Shown here: positions 35,527 to 44,165 of the stretch, piece after piece
Numbering within the stretch: the first letter of the stretch is position 1
Layout: each line of letters opens with the position of its first letter
NCBI GenBank assembly: GCA_017303555.1
Contig: JAFLCN010000002.1
Coordinates: 62,001-126,000 of the forward strand
DNA from: Planctomycetota bacterium
Lineage (GTDB): Bacteria > Planctomycetota > Phycisphaerae > Phycisphaerales > UBA1924
Reading direction: 5' to 3'
DNA length: 64,000 bases
The notes under the pieces: model-generated
Seen by the model: the letters and a program-made list of their open reading frames with translations, nothing else
What the model was told of the DNA's origin: nothing
The model's database searches: none
Made by a program: the position numbers and the translations under genes

Positions 35527-35554
35527 AGGATAGCGGGCTTCCAAGCCCCGGCAA
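35527..35554 (-). promoter_or_regulatory. Promoter of tRNA-Arg
   Basis: On the minus strand TTGCCG (35549-35554) and TATCCT (35527-35532) are separated by 16 bases, about 30 bases upstream of the tRNA 5' end. Confidence 0.55.
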
Positions 35555-35674
35555 GCGGTCCGGCGCTCGGAATGCACACGGGGGCTTGATTCGAGCGATC
35601 AGAATGCGAATTATTCCGACCCCACCCGGACGATCGGTCTGGCGTGGGCGATCCCCGATTGATCAAGGAATCCA

Positions 35675-35974
35675 ATGGCTCACTCGCTCTCCGCTCAGAA
35701 ACGCGTCCGTCAGAATGAAGCCGCCCGCGCCCGCAACCGCTGGCGCCTCCGCACGATGCGCGACGCGATCAAGGACTTCAACGAGAAGGTGCTGCACGGC
35801 ACCGCCGACGAGGCCAAGACCGCCCTCGCGAAGGTTGCGCAGATCATCGATCGGACCGCCTCGAAGGGCGTGATTCACAAGAACCAGGCCGCTCGCCGCA
35901 AGAGCCGCCTTGTCACCAAGCTCAAGGGCAAGCAGACGGCCAAGCCCGCTGCAAAGACAACCAAGAGCAAGTAA
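35675..35974 (+). CDS. rpsT: 30S ribosomal protein S20
   Basis: Primary 16S rRNA-binding protein of 99 residues. MAHSLSAQKRVRQNEAARAR is the family N-terminus, and the rest is basic helix with KGVIHKNQAARRKSRL, typical of S20, plus a Lys/Ala/Thr tail. AAGGA precedes the ATG by five bases. The gene stands alone with its own terminator; TTGATT at 35586-35591 followed by AT-rich sequence about 17 bases on is a possible promoter. Confidence 0.94.
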   Translation: MAHSLSAQKRVRQNEAARARNRWRLRTMRDAIKDFNEKVLHGTADEAKTALAKVAQIIDRTASKGVIHKNQAARRKSRLVTKLKGKQTAKPAAKTTKSK

Positions 35975-35993
35975 CCCGGCACGCAGTTCCACG

Positions 35994-36024
35994 CGACCGC
36001 CCGATACGGGCGGTCGTTTTCTTT
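35994..36024 (+). terminator. Intrinsic terminator of rpsT
   Basis: CGACCGCCCG (35994-36003) and CGGGCGGTCG (36007-36016) form a perfect 10-bp stem with a three-base loop, followed by TTTTCTTTTT. It lies 19 bases after the rpsT stop. Confidence 0.93.
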
Positions 36025-36101
36025 TTGAACAGCGGGCACTCACCGATTCAACTTTCGCACGCGTGCGCATTTCCGCGATAGGCTTGGCCCCGGAGGAGTG
36101 A

Positions 36102-36932
36102 ATGGCCGGATCGCCGCTACCACGCACGCCGAGTGCAAGCAAGCACCAAGTCGATCTGCATCGCGAGCCGGGGTACTGGCGGCTTTCGATGGCGCCGCTG
36201 CACATCCTCGCGTTTTTGCTTCCCTTGATCATCGTGTACGAGATCGGCTCGATCCTGTATCTGCAGAACTCAACGGGCGACATGCGCACGGTGAGCGCCT
36301 GGCGGATGCTCTCTCGATTCTTTGATGTTTTCGGGGCATCGAGTTTCCACCTGCCCGCGATCACCTTGGTGGTTGTGCTGCTGCTGTGGCACGTTCTAAA
36401 CCGCGATCCGTGGCGCATCCGGCCGGGCGTGCTGATCGGCATGGCGCTCGAATCGTGCGTGCTGATGATCCCGCTGCTCGTGCTCGGGTTGATTCTGGAT
36501 TCCAAGAGCCGTTCGGACGGGCTGATCGCTCTGCAGCAGTCTCAGGTCGATATCCGCGCGTTTTCCTGGCAGGAGAGGCTCACGCTCTCGATCGGCGCGG
36601 GGCTGTACGAGGAGCTTGTCTTCCGACTCGTCCTCATCACGGCGGTGCACACGGTGCTCTGCGATTTCATGAAGGTTGCGAAGGCCACCTCGGCGATCAT
36701 CGCGTGCGTGGTGTCGGCGCTCGCCTTTGCCTTCTACCACGATGTTTCGCTGGCGGGGCTCCGGAGCGGAACCAATATCTCGAGCGCGATCTTCCTGACG
36801 GCGGCGGGGCTCTATTTCGGCGGGCTATTCCTGGTGCGTGGATTCGGGATCGTGGTTGCAACCCACGCGCTGTACGACATTGTCGTGCTCGTCGTCATCA
36901 CCCGGGGAGCGCCCTCGGCCGGCACGCACTGA
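36102..36932 (+). CDS. CPBP-family intramembrane glutamic protease
   Basis: Multi-pass membrane protein of 276 residues with about seven to eight hydrophobic helices. The catalytic signature is EELVFR (about 170-175), with the later conserved FAFYH (about 207-211) and HALYD (about 260-264), which together define the CPBP (CAAX-protease and bacteriocin-processing) family. Substrates are unknown; family members act in prenyl-protein processing, bacteriocin immunity and other membrane roles. GGAGGAG four bases before the ATG makes the start secure. Confidence 0.85.
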   Translation: MAGSPLPRTPSASKHQVDLHREPGYWRLSMAPLHILAFLLPLIIVYEIGSILYLQNSTGDMRTVSAWRMLSRFFDVFGASSFHLPAITLVVVLLLWHVLNRDPWRIRPGVLIGMALESCVLMIPLLVLGLILDSKSRSDGLIALQQSQVDIRAFSWQERLTLSIGAGLYEELVFRLVLITAVHTVLCDFMKVAKATSAIIACVVSALAFAFYHDVSLAGLRSGTNISSAIFLTAAGLYFGGLFLVRGFGIVVATHALYDIVVLVVITRGAPSAGTH

Positions 36933-36989
36933 TGCCCGGAGCGGCACCGCCCGACCTATCTCCGATTCCCGACGATCGGGGCTGTGCGG

Positions 36990-37017
36990 TTGACCCGCGC
37001 CGCCCCCGTCCTATTGT
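36990..37017 (+). promoter_or_regulatory. Promoter of tRNA-Glu
   Basis: TTGACC (36990-36995) and TATTGT (37012-37017) are separated by 16 bases. Transcription would start near 37024, about 39 bases before the tRNA. Confidence 0.7.
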
Positions 37018-37062
37018 CCTGCCTGTCCTAGATCGCGTTTTCCCGCGATACTGCATGCACCT

Positions 37063-37137
37063 GGCCCCATCGTCTAGCCTGGTCTAGGACGTCAGGTTCT
37101 CATCCTGAAAACAGGGGTTCGAATCCCCTTGGGGTCA
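37063..37137 (+). tRNA. tRNA-Glu(CTC)
   Basis: Complete cloverleaf of 75 bases beginning GGCCCCATCGTCTAG, the typical tRNA-Glu 5' half. The anticodon loop TTCTCAT between TCAGG and CCTGA gives CTC, and the T arm contains GTTCGAATCC. CCA is not encoded. Confidence 0.95.
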
Positions 37138-37145
37138 CTTGAACG

Positions 37146-37176
37146 CCCCGCGAGAAATCGCGGGGTGTTGCGTTTT
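37146..37176 (+). terminator. Terminator of tRNA-Glu
   Basis: CCCCGCGA (37146-37153) and TCGCGGGG (37158-37165) form a perfect stem with a GAAA tetraloop, followed within seven bases by a T5 run. Confidence 0.85.
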
Positions 37177-37193
37177 TGTGTGTCTGTGTGCGT

Positions 37194-37224
37194 GGGGTTG
37201 GGGTGGGGTGGGGTGGGGGTGGGG
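37194..37224 (+). repeat. G-rich tract, possible quadruplex
   Basis: Six runs of four or five guanines are separated by single or double T between the tRNA-Glu terminator and the convergent FMN reductase gene. Such spacing can fold into a G-quadruplex. No function is indicated beyond position. Confidence 0.6.
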
Positions 37225-37230
37225 CAACGT

Positions 37231-37812
37231 TCAAGCATGGAATCGCTTCACCGCGTCGGCAAGTTTTCGAACCGCGACTTCCAATCGCGACTGCTGCTTT
37301 GGGTCCTTGAGCGCGCCATCGGCGTCGAACGCATCCTGTGCCGCGGAAAGGGCGACTTGTTCCGGCAGCACGATGACCCCGATGTTGCCCAGGATCGCAC
37401 GCAGGTGAACCAAGCCGCGGAGCCCGCCGAGCGTGCCGCTGGATGCACTGAGCAGCGTCGCCAGCTTGCCCTGATACGCCGCAAGCGGCGGCTCGTTGGG
37501 CACCGGGCGCGAAACCCAGTCGATCGTGTTCTTGAGCAGGGGAGAAACCGAACTGTTGTATTCGGGCGACGCGATCACCAAGCCTTGATGCTCGATGAAA
37601 ATCTTCTTGAGCTTCATCGCGTTCTCGGGAATGCCGCTTTCCTTCTCGAGATCCTGATCCATGATCGGCAGCGGGTAATCGCGGAGTTCGAGAACGGTCA
37701 CATGCGCTCCCGCTGCCTTTGCCGCCTCGGCCGCGACGTGAAGCAGTTTGCGATTGAACGATTCTTTGCGGTTGCTGCCGGCGAACGCGAGGATCTGATG
37801 GGTGGCGGTCAT
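37231..37812 (-). CDS. NAD(P)H-dependent FMN reductase
   Basis: Flavodoxin-fold oxidoreductase of 193 residues. The FMN phosphate site is FAGSNRKESFNRKLL (about 10-24) and the isoalloxazine loop is SPEYNSSVSPLLKNTIDW (about 82-99), which together identify the NADPH-dependent FMN reductase family (ChrR/YieF/SsuE relatives). It would reduce flavin or quinones, chromate or azo compounds; the physiological substrate is open. It is a single gene, divergent from the polyketide cluster. Confidence 0.88.
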   Translation of the reverse strand: MTATHQILAFAGSNRKESFNRKLLHVAAEAAKAAGAHVTVLELRDYPLPIMDQDLEKESGIPENAMKLKKIFIEHQGLVIASPEYNSSVSPLLKNTIDWVSRPVPNEPPLAAYQGKLATLLSASSGTLGGLRGLVHLRAILGNIGVIVLPEQVALSAAQDAFDADGALKDPKQQSRLEVAVRKLADAVKRFHA

Positions 37813-37935
37813 GACGAGCCCTTCGATTCGAGTGCTTCGATTCGTGAAATCGGAGTAAGGTAGCGTCCTTCACGCAATCGGCGAGAGCGTCGCGCTTCGG
37901 TTTCGGTACCATCCGGCGGCACCTCGGGAGCCGCC

Positions 37936-38628
37936 ATGGAGCGACGCCTCAGTCCGGAAGTGATGGATGATCCGGCGTTGCCCCCGGCGGCGCTCGCCCA
38001 CGCGCTCACCGGGCTCTCGCGCTTGAACGCCGCGTCGGGCTCGTTCCGGTGCATCTTTCGGGAGATCGAAACCGAGGCGAAAGCACGCGGACGGCCCCTC
38101 CGTGTGCTCGACATCGCCTGCGCGCGGGGTGATTTCGTGTTCGCGGCGGCCCGCACCGCAGGCGCGCGGCGACTCGAGCTTTCTTTCGCGGGCTGCGATG
38201 TCAATCCGTACGCCATCGAGTTGGCGAATGGGGCGGCGGTGGAACGGAACCTTGCCTGCGAGTTCTTCCGGCACGATGCGATCCGTGCTCCACTGCCCGA
38301 CGGATTTGATCTGTGCATCGCAAGCCTTTTCTTTCATCACCTGAGCGAGCCGGAAGCGGTAGCGCTTCTCGGCAACATGGCGGCGAAGTGCCGGTGCGTG
38401 ATCGTGAACGACCTTGTCCGGTCGAGGCTGAACCTGACGGCGATCGCGTTCGCAAGCCGGCTCCTGACGCGAAGCCCGGTTGTGCACACCGATGCGACGC
38501 TCTCGGCTCGGGCCGCGTTTACACGCGATGAAATGCTGGGATTCGCGAGCCGCGCCGGTTTGAAGGGTGCAACGATCAGGTTCGGTGGCATCTCGCGCAT
38601 GATGCTCGTCTGGAGAAAGCCGTTCTGA
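37936..38628 (+). CDS. SAM-dependent methyltransferase of polyketide cluster
   Basis: Class I methyltransferase of 230 residues. The AdoMet-binding motif is VLDIACARGDFVFA (about 57-70), with CDVNPYAIELA after the second strand and DLCIASLFFHHL at the fourth. It is encoded first in a three-gene set with an FAD oxidoreductase and a type III polyketide synthase, so its substrate is probably the polyketide or phenolic product. GGGAG five bases before the ATG supports the start. A short gap of 44 bases separates it from the next gene. Confidence 0.83.
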   Translation: MERRLSPEVMDDPALPPAALAHALTGLSRLNAASGSFRCIFREIETEAKARGRPLRVLDIACARGDFVFAAARTAGARRLELSFAGCDVNPYAIELANGAAVERNLACEFFRHDAIRAPLPDGFDLCIASLFFHHLSEPEAVALLGNMAAKCRCVIVNDLVRSRLNLTAIAFASRLLTRSPVVHTDATLSARAAFTRDEMLGFASRAGLKGATIRFGGISRMMLVWRKPF

Positions 38629-38672
38629 ATGCTCCCGGTGCAATTTCGCATGCTCGAACGAGGTGGGATGCC

Positions 38673-39803
38673 GTGGTCATCGGTGCCGGGCCGGCGGGAA
38701 GCGCCGCTGCATACGCGTGCTGCGCGATCGGCCTGCGAACGCTGATCGTGGAGCGGGCGACCTTTCCCCGCGACAAGGTGTGCGGCGGGTGTCTTTCACC
38801 GTCGGGAATGGCGAGCCTTGCCGAGATGGGCCTGGCGCAGTCGGTCCGGCGCGTCGCTTCTCCGATTCACTCGTTCACGCTCGCGGCTGGGAATCAATCG
38901 CTCGCGGTGCGGCTCGATCATCAGGGCATAGCCGTCGGACGAGATGTGCTCGATTCGCTGCTGCTCGAGCACGCGGTTGCTCGCGGCGCGATCGCGTGCC
39001 GGGGCGCGAGTGCCACGCTGATCGACGAAGCACCCGACGGCTGCCGCTTGAATGTTTCGGAGGGGAGCTCATCCGCAGTGGTGACGGCCGATGTCGTTGT
39101 GGTTGCCGACGGGCTTGCGGGGACTTTCCTTCCGCGAGAAGGGCATTGGAAAATGAGAACAGCGAGGCGCTCGCATTTCGGGGTCGGCACGCGATTGGTC
39201 GAGCACAGCTCCCGATCGCTCTGCGACCCCGGAGAAATCTCCATGCGCTGCGGCGGCGTTGGGTACTTCGGCGCCGTGCGATTGAGCGATGGATCGATCG
39301 ATATCGCCGCGGCACTTTCACCGGAAGAGACCAGGCGGCTCGGCGGTCCGGGGCGGGCGATCCGGCAGCTCGCGTGTGAATCGGGTGCATCCGCACATGC
39401 CGAAACGCTCGAGCGGGCGCGATGGCGAGGAACGCCGCTGCTGACCCGCCGGCGGAACGTCGAATCGGATCGAATCTTTGTTGTTGGAGATGCCGCGGGA
39501 TATGTGGAGCCCTTCACCGGCGAGGGGATGTCGTGGGGACTCGCCGCGGGCCTGGCCGTCGCACGCCACGCTCGGGCGCGACTGCAAAGAACGTACAACC
39601 CGGGCGAGTGGACTCTGGAATGGGCGCAGCTGGCGCAACGCCGGCGACTGGCGTGCAAGGCGACCGCGATCGCGCTACGGAGCCCCACGATTCTGGCGGC
39701 ATCGATCATGCTGGCGAACGCCGTGCCCTCGATTGCCGGCGTGCTTTCCCGCGCGATCAGCGGGCCGTGGAGCCTTCGCGCATCGGAGCCGACTCGGGCA
39801 TGA
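38673..39803 (+). CDS. FAD-dependent oxidoreductase (geranylgeranyl-reductase/UbiH-like)
   Basis: Flavoprotein of 376 residues. The FAD-binding GxGxxG is VIGAGPAGSAAA at the very start, the substrate-linked motif is DKVCGGCLSPSG (about 32-43), and the second FAD contact is VVGDAAGYVEPFTGEG (about 270-285), the pattern of geranylgeranyl-reductase and UbiH-type enzymes. The GTG at 38673 is preceded by GAGGTGGG at good spacing, but the frame continues upstream with a sequence ending WDA that fits the first beta-strand better, so a non-ATG start a little upstream is possible. The stop overlaps the polyketide synthase start (ATGA). It would oxidise or reduce the polyketide product. Confidence 0.83.
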   Translation: MVIGAGPAGSAAAYACCAIGLRTLIVERATFPRDKVCGGCLSPSGMASLAEMGLAQSVRRVASPIHSFTLAAGNQSLAVRLDHQGIAVGRDVLDSLLLEHAVARGAIACRGASATLIDEAPDGCRLNVSEGSSSAVVTADVVVVADGLAGTFLPREGHWKMRTARRSHFGVGTRLVEHSSRSLCDPGEISMRCGGVGYFGAVRLSDGSIDIAAALSPEETRRLGGPGRAIRQLACESGASAHAETLERARWRGTPLLTRRRNVESDRIFVVGDAAGYVEPFTGEGMSWGLAAGLAVARHARARLQRTYNPGEWTLEWAQLAQRRRLACKATAIALRSPTILAASIMLANAVPSIAGVLSRAISGPWSLRASEPTRA

Positions 39804-40903
39804 GCGCTCCACACCCGGCAATACTCGGCATCGGGACCGCGGCACCCGAGCACCCGTTCTCGCAGGAAGAGGCTCTTTCGCTCGCCCTCGAGCTCTCGCC
39901 TCCGGCGAATGAGGATCGCCGCCGGCAGGTGGAGTTGATCTATCGACGCAGCGGTGTCGAATCCCGCGGAACCGAGGCGGCCCATTCGGTTTGCAAGGAT
40001 TCGGGGTCGAACGGCGCGGCCCATTTTTCTCCCGCCTCTCTCGCATGCCCGAGCGGGCCGGGTACCGCCGCCCGGATGGCGATCTACTCGCAGCGAGCGG
40101 CTTCGCTCGCCCTCCGCTCGACGAGGGCGGCGCTGGAGGACGCCGCGGTTTCTCCGGCATCGATCACACACCTCGTCAGCGTGTCGTGCACCGGCTTTGC
40201 CTCTCCGGGATGGGATCTCGTGCTCGTGGACACGCTCGGGCTGCCCCGGAAGGTTCAGAGAACGAACGTCGGGTTCATGGGATGCCACGCAGCGATCAAC
40301 GGGCTGCGCGTGGCGGATGCCATCGCGAGGGCGGACTCACGGGCGAGGGTGCTGGTCTGCTGCACGGAGATATGTTCGGTCCATTTCCGCTACGACGCGA
40401 GGCCGGATCAGGTTGTCGCCAACGCGCTCTTCGCGGACGGCTCGGGCGCCGCGGTCGTCGGTGCGGGCGCCGCGAACCTCCCTCGGATCGCATCGACATC
40501 GTCGCGCATCATCGACGGCTCGCGCGATCAGATGGGCTGGGCGGTGGGGGATCACGGGTTCGAGATGAATCTCGGCATCGAACTGCCCGGGACCATCCAG
40601 CGCCACGCCGGAGAATGGGCAAGGAGCTGGCTCGGCGAGCATTCGCTGGCGATCGAAGAGGTCGGGTCGTGGGCGGTGCACCCCGGCGGGCCGAAGATTC
40701 TCTCCGCCGTTGCCGAAGCACTTTCGATTCCGGGTTCATCGCTCGATGTCTCGCGCCGGGTGCTGTCGTCGAGAGGCAACATGTCGAGCGCGACCGTGCT
40801 GTTTATTCTGGAAGCGCTGCGGACAACGCGCGATATGCGGCTGCCCTGTGTGCTCATGAGTTTCGGCCCCGGCATCACCGCCGAAGGGCTGCTCCTGAGA
40901 TAA
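39800..40903 (+). CDS. Type III polyketide synthase (chalcone/stilbene-synthase-like)
   Basis: Homodimeric ketosynthase of 367 residues that would extend an acyl-CoA starter with malonyl-CoA units and cyclise the product. The catalytic triad is visible: cysteine in NVGFMGCHAA (about 151-160), histidine in WAVHPGGPK (about 290-298) and asparagine in SSRGNMSSAT (about 322-331). The start overlaps the previous stop. The trio of ketosynthase, methyltransferase and FAD enzyme resembles bacterial alkylresorcinol, alkylpyrone and phenolic-lipid operons; the product here cannot be predicted from sequence alone. Confidence 0.92.
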   Translation: MSAPHPAILGIGTAAPEHPFSQEEALSLALELSPPANEDRRRQVELIYRRSGVESRGTEAAHSVCKDSGSNGAAHFSPASLACPSGPGTAARMAIYSQRAASLALRSTRAALEDAAVSPASITHLVSVSCTGFASPGWDLVLVDTLGLPRKVQRTNVGFMGCHAAINGLRVADAIARADSRARVLVCCTEICSVHFRYDARPDQVVANALFADGSGAAVVGAGAANLPRIASTSSRIIDGSRDQMGWAVGDHGFEMNLGIELPGTIQRHAGEWARSWLGEHSLAIEEVGSWAVHPGGPKILSAVAEALSIPGSSLDVSRRVLSSRGNMSSATVLFILEALRTTRDMRLPCVLMSFGPGITAEGLLLR

Positions 40904-41025
40904 GCCGCTTCGTCCGGGATTCGGCCACCGCGTCGGGTCCCGCGCCCGAAACGGAGCGCCGGGTTCACCGCGTGCCGGATGCAATTCGCAGCTCGCGGGC
41001 AGGAACTGCAAAGCCCGGCGACACC

Positions 41026-41055
41026 AAAAAAAAGCCCCGGCACAAATGCCGGGGC
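41026..41055 (-). terminator. Intrinsic terminator of dockerin-like protein gene
   Basis: GCCCCGGCA (41034-41042) and TGCCGGGGC (41047-41055) form a perfect 9-bp stem with a CAAA loop; on the minus strand a T8 run follows. It lies 25 bases after the stop of the secreted protein gene. Confidence 0.93.
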
Positions 41056-41080
41056 CAGGGGAGCGGAACGGGCAAAGGCG

Positions 41081-41950
41081 TTACTCTGCGCAGATCAGAT
41101 CGTTGTACGCCGACGCAAAGATCGCGAAGTCGGCGTCATCGGTCAGTCCGTCGCCGTTGAGGTCGCAGCGGAAGTCGATGAGGAGGTCGTACGACGGTGC
41201 GAACATCGTGAAGTCGGCATCGTCCACAAGGTCGTCGCCGTTGAAATCGGCGGGGCAGCTGTGATCCTGGGTCAGGCTCAGGTCATCGATGTAGATCGTG
41301 TTGGAGCCGGCGCCGCCGCCGCTGGTGCCGTTCCAGCGCGCGGGAGTGACCTTCACGCGGCTCGGATACGGGGGCACGCCGTAGGGGGGTGGGCCGTTGT
41401 TGACAAAGCAGCCGCCGTCGCAGTTCTCGGTGGCGTTGATCCACACCCGCTGCTTCATATCGGCCTTGTTCCACACCACTTCGTACTTGACCCACTGGCC
41501 GCCGGTGTTGCCCTGGATATCCCAGAGTCCGTCGAGCGTGCCGTAGTTCTGATTGAACAACTTGACGTCGAGCTTGATGCCGCCGCCGCCGCCCGCAACC
41601 GGTGCGTCGCCGGGAATCAGGTACCACATCGTCGCCCGGACGTTGCCGCCCAGCCAGTCGATCGAAACGTCGTAGTAGGGGAATCCCGGTTCGTAGAAGT
41701 TCACCGCATCGGTCGTGATTCCGATGAAGTTGTTCAACGCGCCCGGTCCCAAGCCCACCGAGCGGCTGCCGGTCCGGTGGTACTGAGTGTTCACGGCGGC
41801 TCCGGGGAGAACGTTGTAACCCAGCAGGCCGCCGAAAAGCGGATCGTCGTCCTCGAACGAGCCGTTGGTGATAGGCATGGGGGTTTGGGCAAGGGCTTGC
41901 CCACCGAGCACAGCGAGTGCCCCAATCGCGATCCAGGAACACATCTTCAT
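41081..41950 (-). CDS. Secreted protein with dockerin-like C-terminal repeats
   Basis: Exported protein of 289 residues. The signal peptide (about 1-22) ends near GGQALAQ. The body, starting ITNGSFEDDDP, has the beta-sandwich look of carbohydrate-binding-like or PEP-CTERM-type surface proteins. The C-terminus carries two Asp-rich loops, CPADFNGDDLVDDADF and RCDLNGDGLTDDADF, EF-hand-like calcium repeats of the dockerin type that are common in Phycisphaerae. AGGAG six bases before the ATG at 41950 fixes the start, well inside the longest frame. It has its own promoter and terminator. Confidence 0.8.
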   Translation of the reverse strand: MKMCSWIAIGALAVLGGQALAQTPMPITNGSFEDDDPLFGGLLGYNVLPGAAVNTQYHRTGSRSVGLGPGALNNFIGITTDAVNFYEPGFPYYDVSIDWLGGNVRATMWYLIPGDAPVAGGGGGIKLDVKLFNQNYGTLDGLWDIQGNTGGQWVKYEVVWNKADMKQRVWINATENCDGGCFVNNGPPPYGVPPYPSRVKVTPARWNGTSGGGAGSNTIYIDDLSLTQDHSCPADFNGDDLVDDADFTMFAPSYDLLIDFRCDLNGDGLTDDADFAIFASAYNDLICAE

Positions 41951-42044
41951 TTCCTGCTCCTTTCCGAACCACGGCGCGTGCCGCGGGCAGGGACGAATGG
42001 CGAGATCACGAACCGCACCGGCAGTCCGCGATGTAACCGTTTTC

Positions 42045-42073
42045 ATTGTGACGCATTTCGCTTGGAAATGCAA
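42045..42073 (-). promoter_or_regulatory. Probable promoter of dockerin-like protein gene
   Basis: On the minus strand TTGCAT (42068-42073) and CACAAT (42045-42050) are 17 bases apart, about 95 bases upstream of the start. Confidence 0.5.
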
Positions 42074-42194
42074 GTGCTGACTTGAAATCCTGCCACAAGT
42101 CCTGCGCTTGGGCCACTTTGCGCAAACAAACAAATTGCCGGCCCGCGAGAACCCGCGTTTTCGGACGCCGGCCCGCTGAAACCGGTCCCAGCCG

Positions 42195-43082
42195 CTATCC
42201 CTTAATTCCGGTGGTCGCGACGCTCTTCACAAGGGCCCCCTGGGTCAGCAGGAACAGCACGAGGACCGGTGCGATGACAAGCGTGCTCGCGGCCATCAGG
42301 TGATTCCACGGAGTCTGTCCGGCCTTGCTCTGGTAAAGCTGCAGGCCGAGCGCGAGCGTGAACTGGTCCTGATTCCGCAGGAAAATCAGGGGGGCAAGGA
42401 AATCGTTCCAAACGAACACGAAGTGGAAGAGCGCGACCACCGCGAGGGCGGGCTTGCTGAGGGGGAGGATGATCCGCCAGAAGATGCCCCAGTTGCCGCA
42501 GCCGTCGATCCGAGCCGCTTCGTCGAGGTCCTTGGGAATCCCCATGAAGAACTGGCGGAGCATGAAGACGTTGAACGCCCCGGCGAAAAACGCGGGCACC
42601 CAGAGCGGCTTCAGGCTTCCGATCCAGCCGATCCACGAGAAGAGCAGAAACATCGGGCCCATGACCACCGGGAACGGGATCATCATCGTCGCGAGGACGA
42701 GCGCGAAGAGCGCTTTCTTGCCCCGCCAATCAAGCCGCGCAAAGCCGTAGGCCACGATCGCGCTCGAGAGCGCCATGCCGATGACGCTGAGGCCGGCGAT
42801 GATGAGCGTGTTGCGCAGATACACGGGAAACCGGACCACCGGGTCGTTCCAGACCGCGGTGTAATTGTCCTTCGCGTTTTGGAAGATCTTCGTCGGATCG
42901 TCGGGAAGCAGCGAGAACGTGGCGCGGGACGCCTCCGACTGCGTCTTGAAGCTTGTTGCGACCATCCAGACCAGCGGCATCAGGAACGCGATGGTGATCA
43001 GGATCAGCGTGGTGTAGACGATCACGCGCGAGAGAATCCCTCGCTCGCCTCGAATCACCGTGCTCGATCCATCTCTCGACAA
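42195..43082 (-). CDS. Carbohydrate ABC permease, MalG-like
   Basis: Inner-membrane permease of 295 residues with six helices. The cytoplasmic EAA loop that contacts the ATPase is DLDEAARIDGCGNWGIFWRI (about 197-216). It follows the MalF-like gene by 25 bases, and the solute-binding protein gene lies upstream of that, the standard order of CUT1 sugar importers. No ATPase gene is nearby, so a shared MalK/MsmX-type subunit encoded elsewhere is expected. Sugar identity is unknown. Confidence 0.9.
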   Translation of the reverse strand: MSRDGSSTVIRGERGILSRVIVYTTLILITIAFLMPLVWMVATSFKTQSEASRATFSLLPDDPTKIFQNAKDNYTAVWNDPVVRFPVYLRNTLIIAGLSVIGMALSSAIVAYGFARLDWRGKKALFALVLATMMIPFPVVMGPMFLLFSWIGWIGSLKPLWVPAFFAGAFNVFMLRQFFMGIPKDLDEAARIDGCGNWGIFWRIILPLSKPALAVVALFHFVFVWNDFLAPLIFLRNQDQFTLALGLQLYQSKAGQTPWNHLMAASTLVIAPVLVLFLLTQGALVKSVATTGIKG

Positions 43083-43107
43083 TCAGCCTCCCAAAGAAAG
43101 CCCAAGC

Positions 43108-44013
43108 TCATGCGCGATAGTGAACCAAACGCTTGCTCGCGATGAACAGCATCGCGGTCAACCCGAGCGTGATCAGCAACTGCACCCACGCCTGCGCGCT
43201 CGCGTAGCCCATCTGTCCGTACCGGAACCCGTTGTCGTACATGTACATGGTGTAGAAATACATCGCGCGCGGATCGCCGCCGGGCGTCGCAGCCGACAGG
43301 ATGTACGGGATCGCAAAGATCTGCAAAGCGCCGATCATCAGCGTGACCACGTTGAACAGGATGACCGGCGAAATCAGCGGGAGCACGACGCTCAAAAAGC
43401 GGCGGATCGGGCCCATTCCGTCCAGCGCCGCCGCCTCGAGCATCTCATCCGGCACTTCCTTGAGCGCCGCGAGATAGACGATCACCATCTGCCCAACGCT
43501 CCAGAGGCTGATCATGACGATCGAGGGCATCGCCCACTTGGTGTCGGAAAGCCAATTGGCACCCGTCAGCCCCGCCCAGCCGAAAAGACGGGTGATTGTC
43601 ATGTTGATCAGGCCGTACTCGCCGTTGAGCATCCACAGCCAGATCATCGCGCTGCCGGCCATCGGCACGAGCGTGGGGATGAACACCGCGGCCTGAAAGA
43701 AGCCGCCGGCCTTGACCTTGCCGTTCAATAGCCCCGCGATCGCCAGCGCGAGCACGGTCGCGAGCGGGATGAAGATGATCGCAAACTTTGCGGTCCGCCA
43801 GAGCACCGCACGGAAAGTCTCGTCGCTCAGCATCCTCCGGTAATTGTCCAGCCCGGTCCAGATGGGCGGCTCGAGCAGCGGGTAGTCGGTGAACGAGTAG
43901 TACAAACTGACGAGCATCGGCCCGAACAGAAACGCAAGAAAGCCGATCACCCACGGGCTCACCCAGAGCCAGCCTGTGAGATCACGTTTCAATTGGGCGG
44001 AGCGGGCGCTCAT
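43108..44013 (-). CDS. Carbohydrate ABC permease, MalF-like
   Basis: Inner-membrane permease of 301 residues with six helices; the EAA loop is VPDEMLEAAALDGMGPIRRF (about 187-206). The N-terminus WLWVSPWVIGFLAFLFGP is typical of sugar permeases. The ATG at 44013 is preferred to the one at 44100, since the extra 29 residues are hydrophilic and unlike the family; a weak AGGA lies upstream. It pairs with the MalG-like subunit. Confidence 0.88.
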   Translation of the reverse strand: MSARSAQLKRDLTGWLWVSPWVIGFLAFLFGPMLVSLYYSFTDYPLLEPPIWTGLDNYRRMLSDETFRAVLWRTAKFAIIFIPLATVLALAIAGLLNGKVKAGGFFQAAVFIPTLVPMAGSAMIWLWMLNGEYGLINMTITRLFGWAGLTGANWLSDTKWAMPSIVMISLWSVGQMVIVYLAALKEVPDEMLEAAALDGMGPIRRFLSVVLPLISPVILFNVVTLMIGALQIFAIPYILSAATPGGDPRAMYFYTMYMYDNGFRYGQMGYASAQAWVQLLITLGLTAMLFIASKRLVHYRA

Positions 44014-44165
44014 CGATGCCGTTGTCCTGCGTCCGATTGTCCTGATTCCTGTGTCATGGCGATGCCGTTCGTTCCCGGATGGGCTTAGAGCATTCGCCAC
44101 TCTACAGGATTTGTCGACTCAGGAGGCAGGACTTTCGGGACTTCGGACTTTCAGGACCCTGGATT

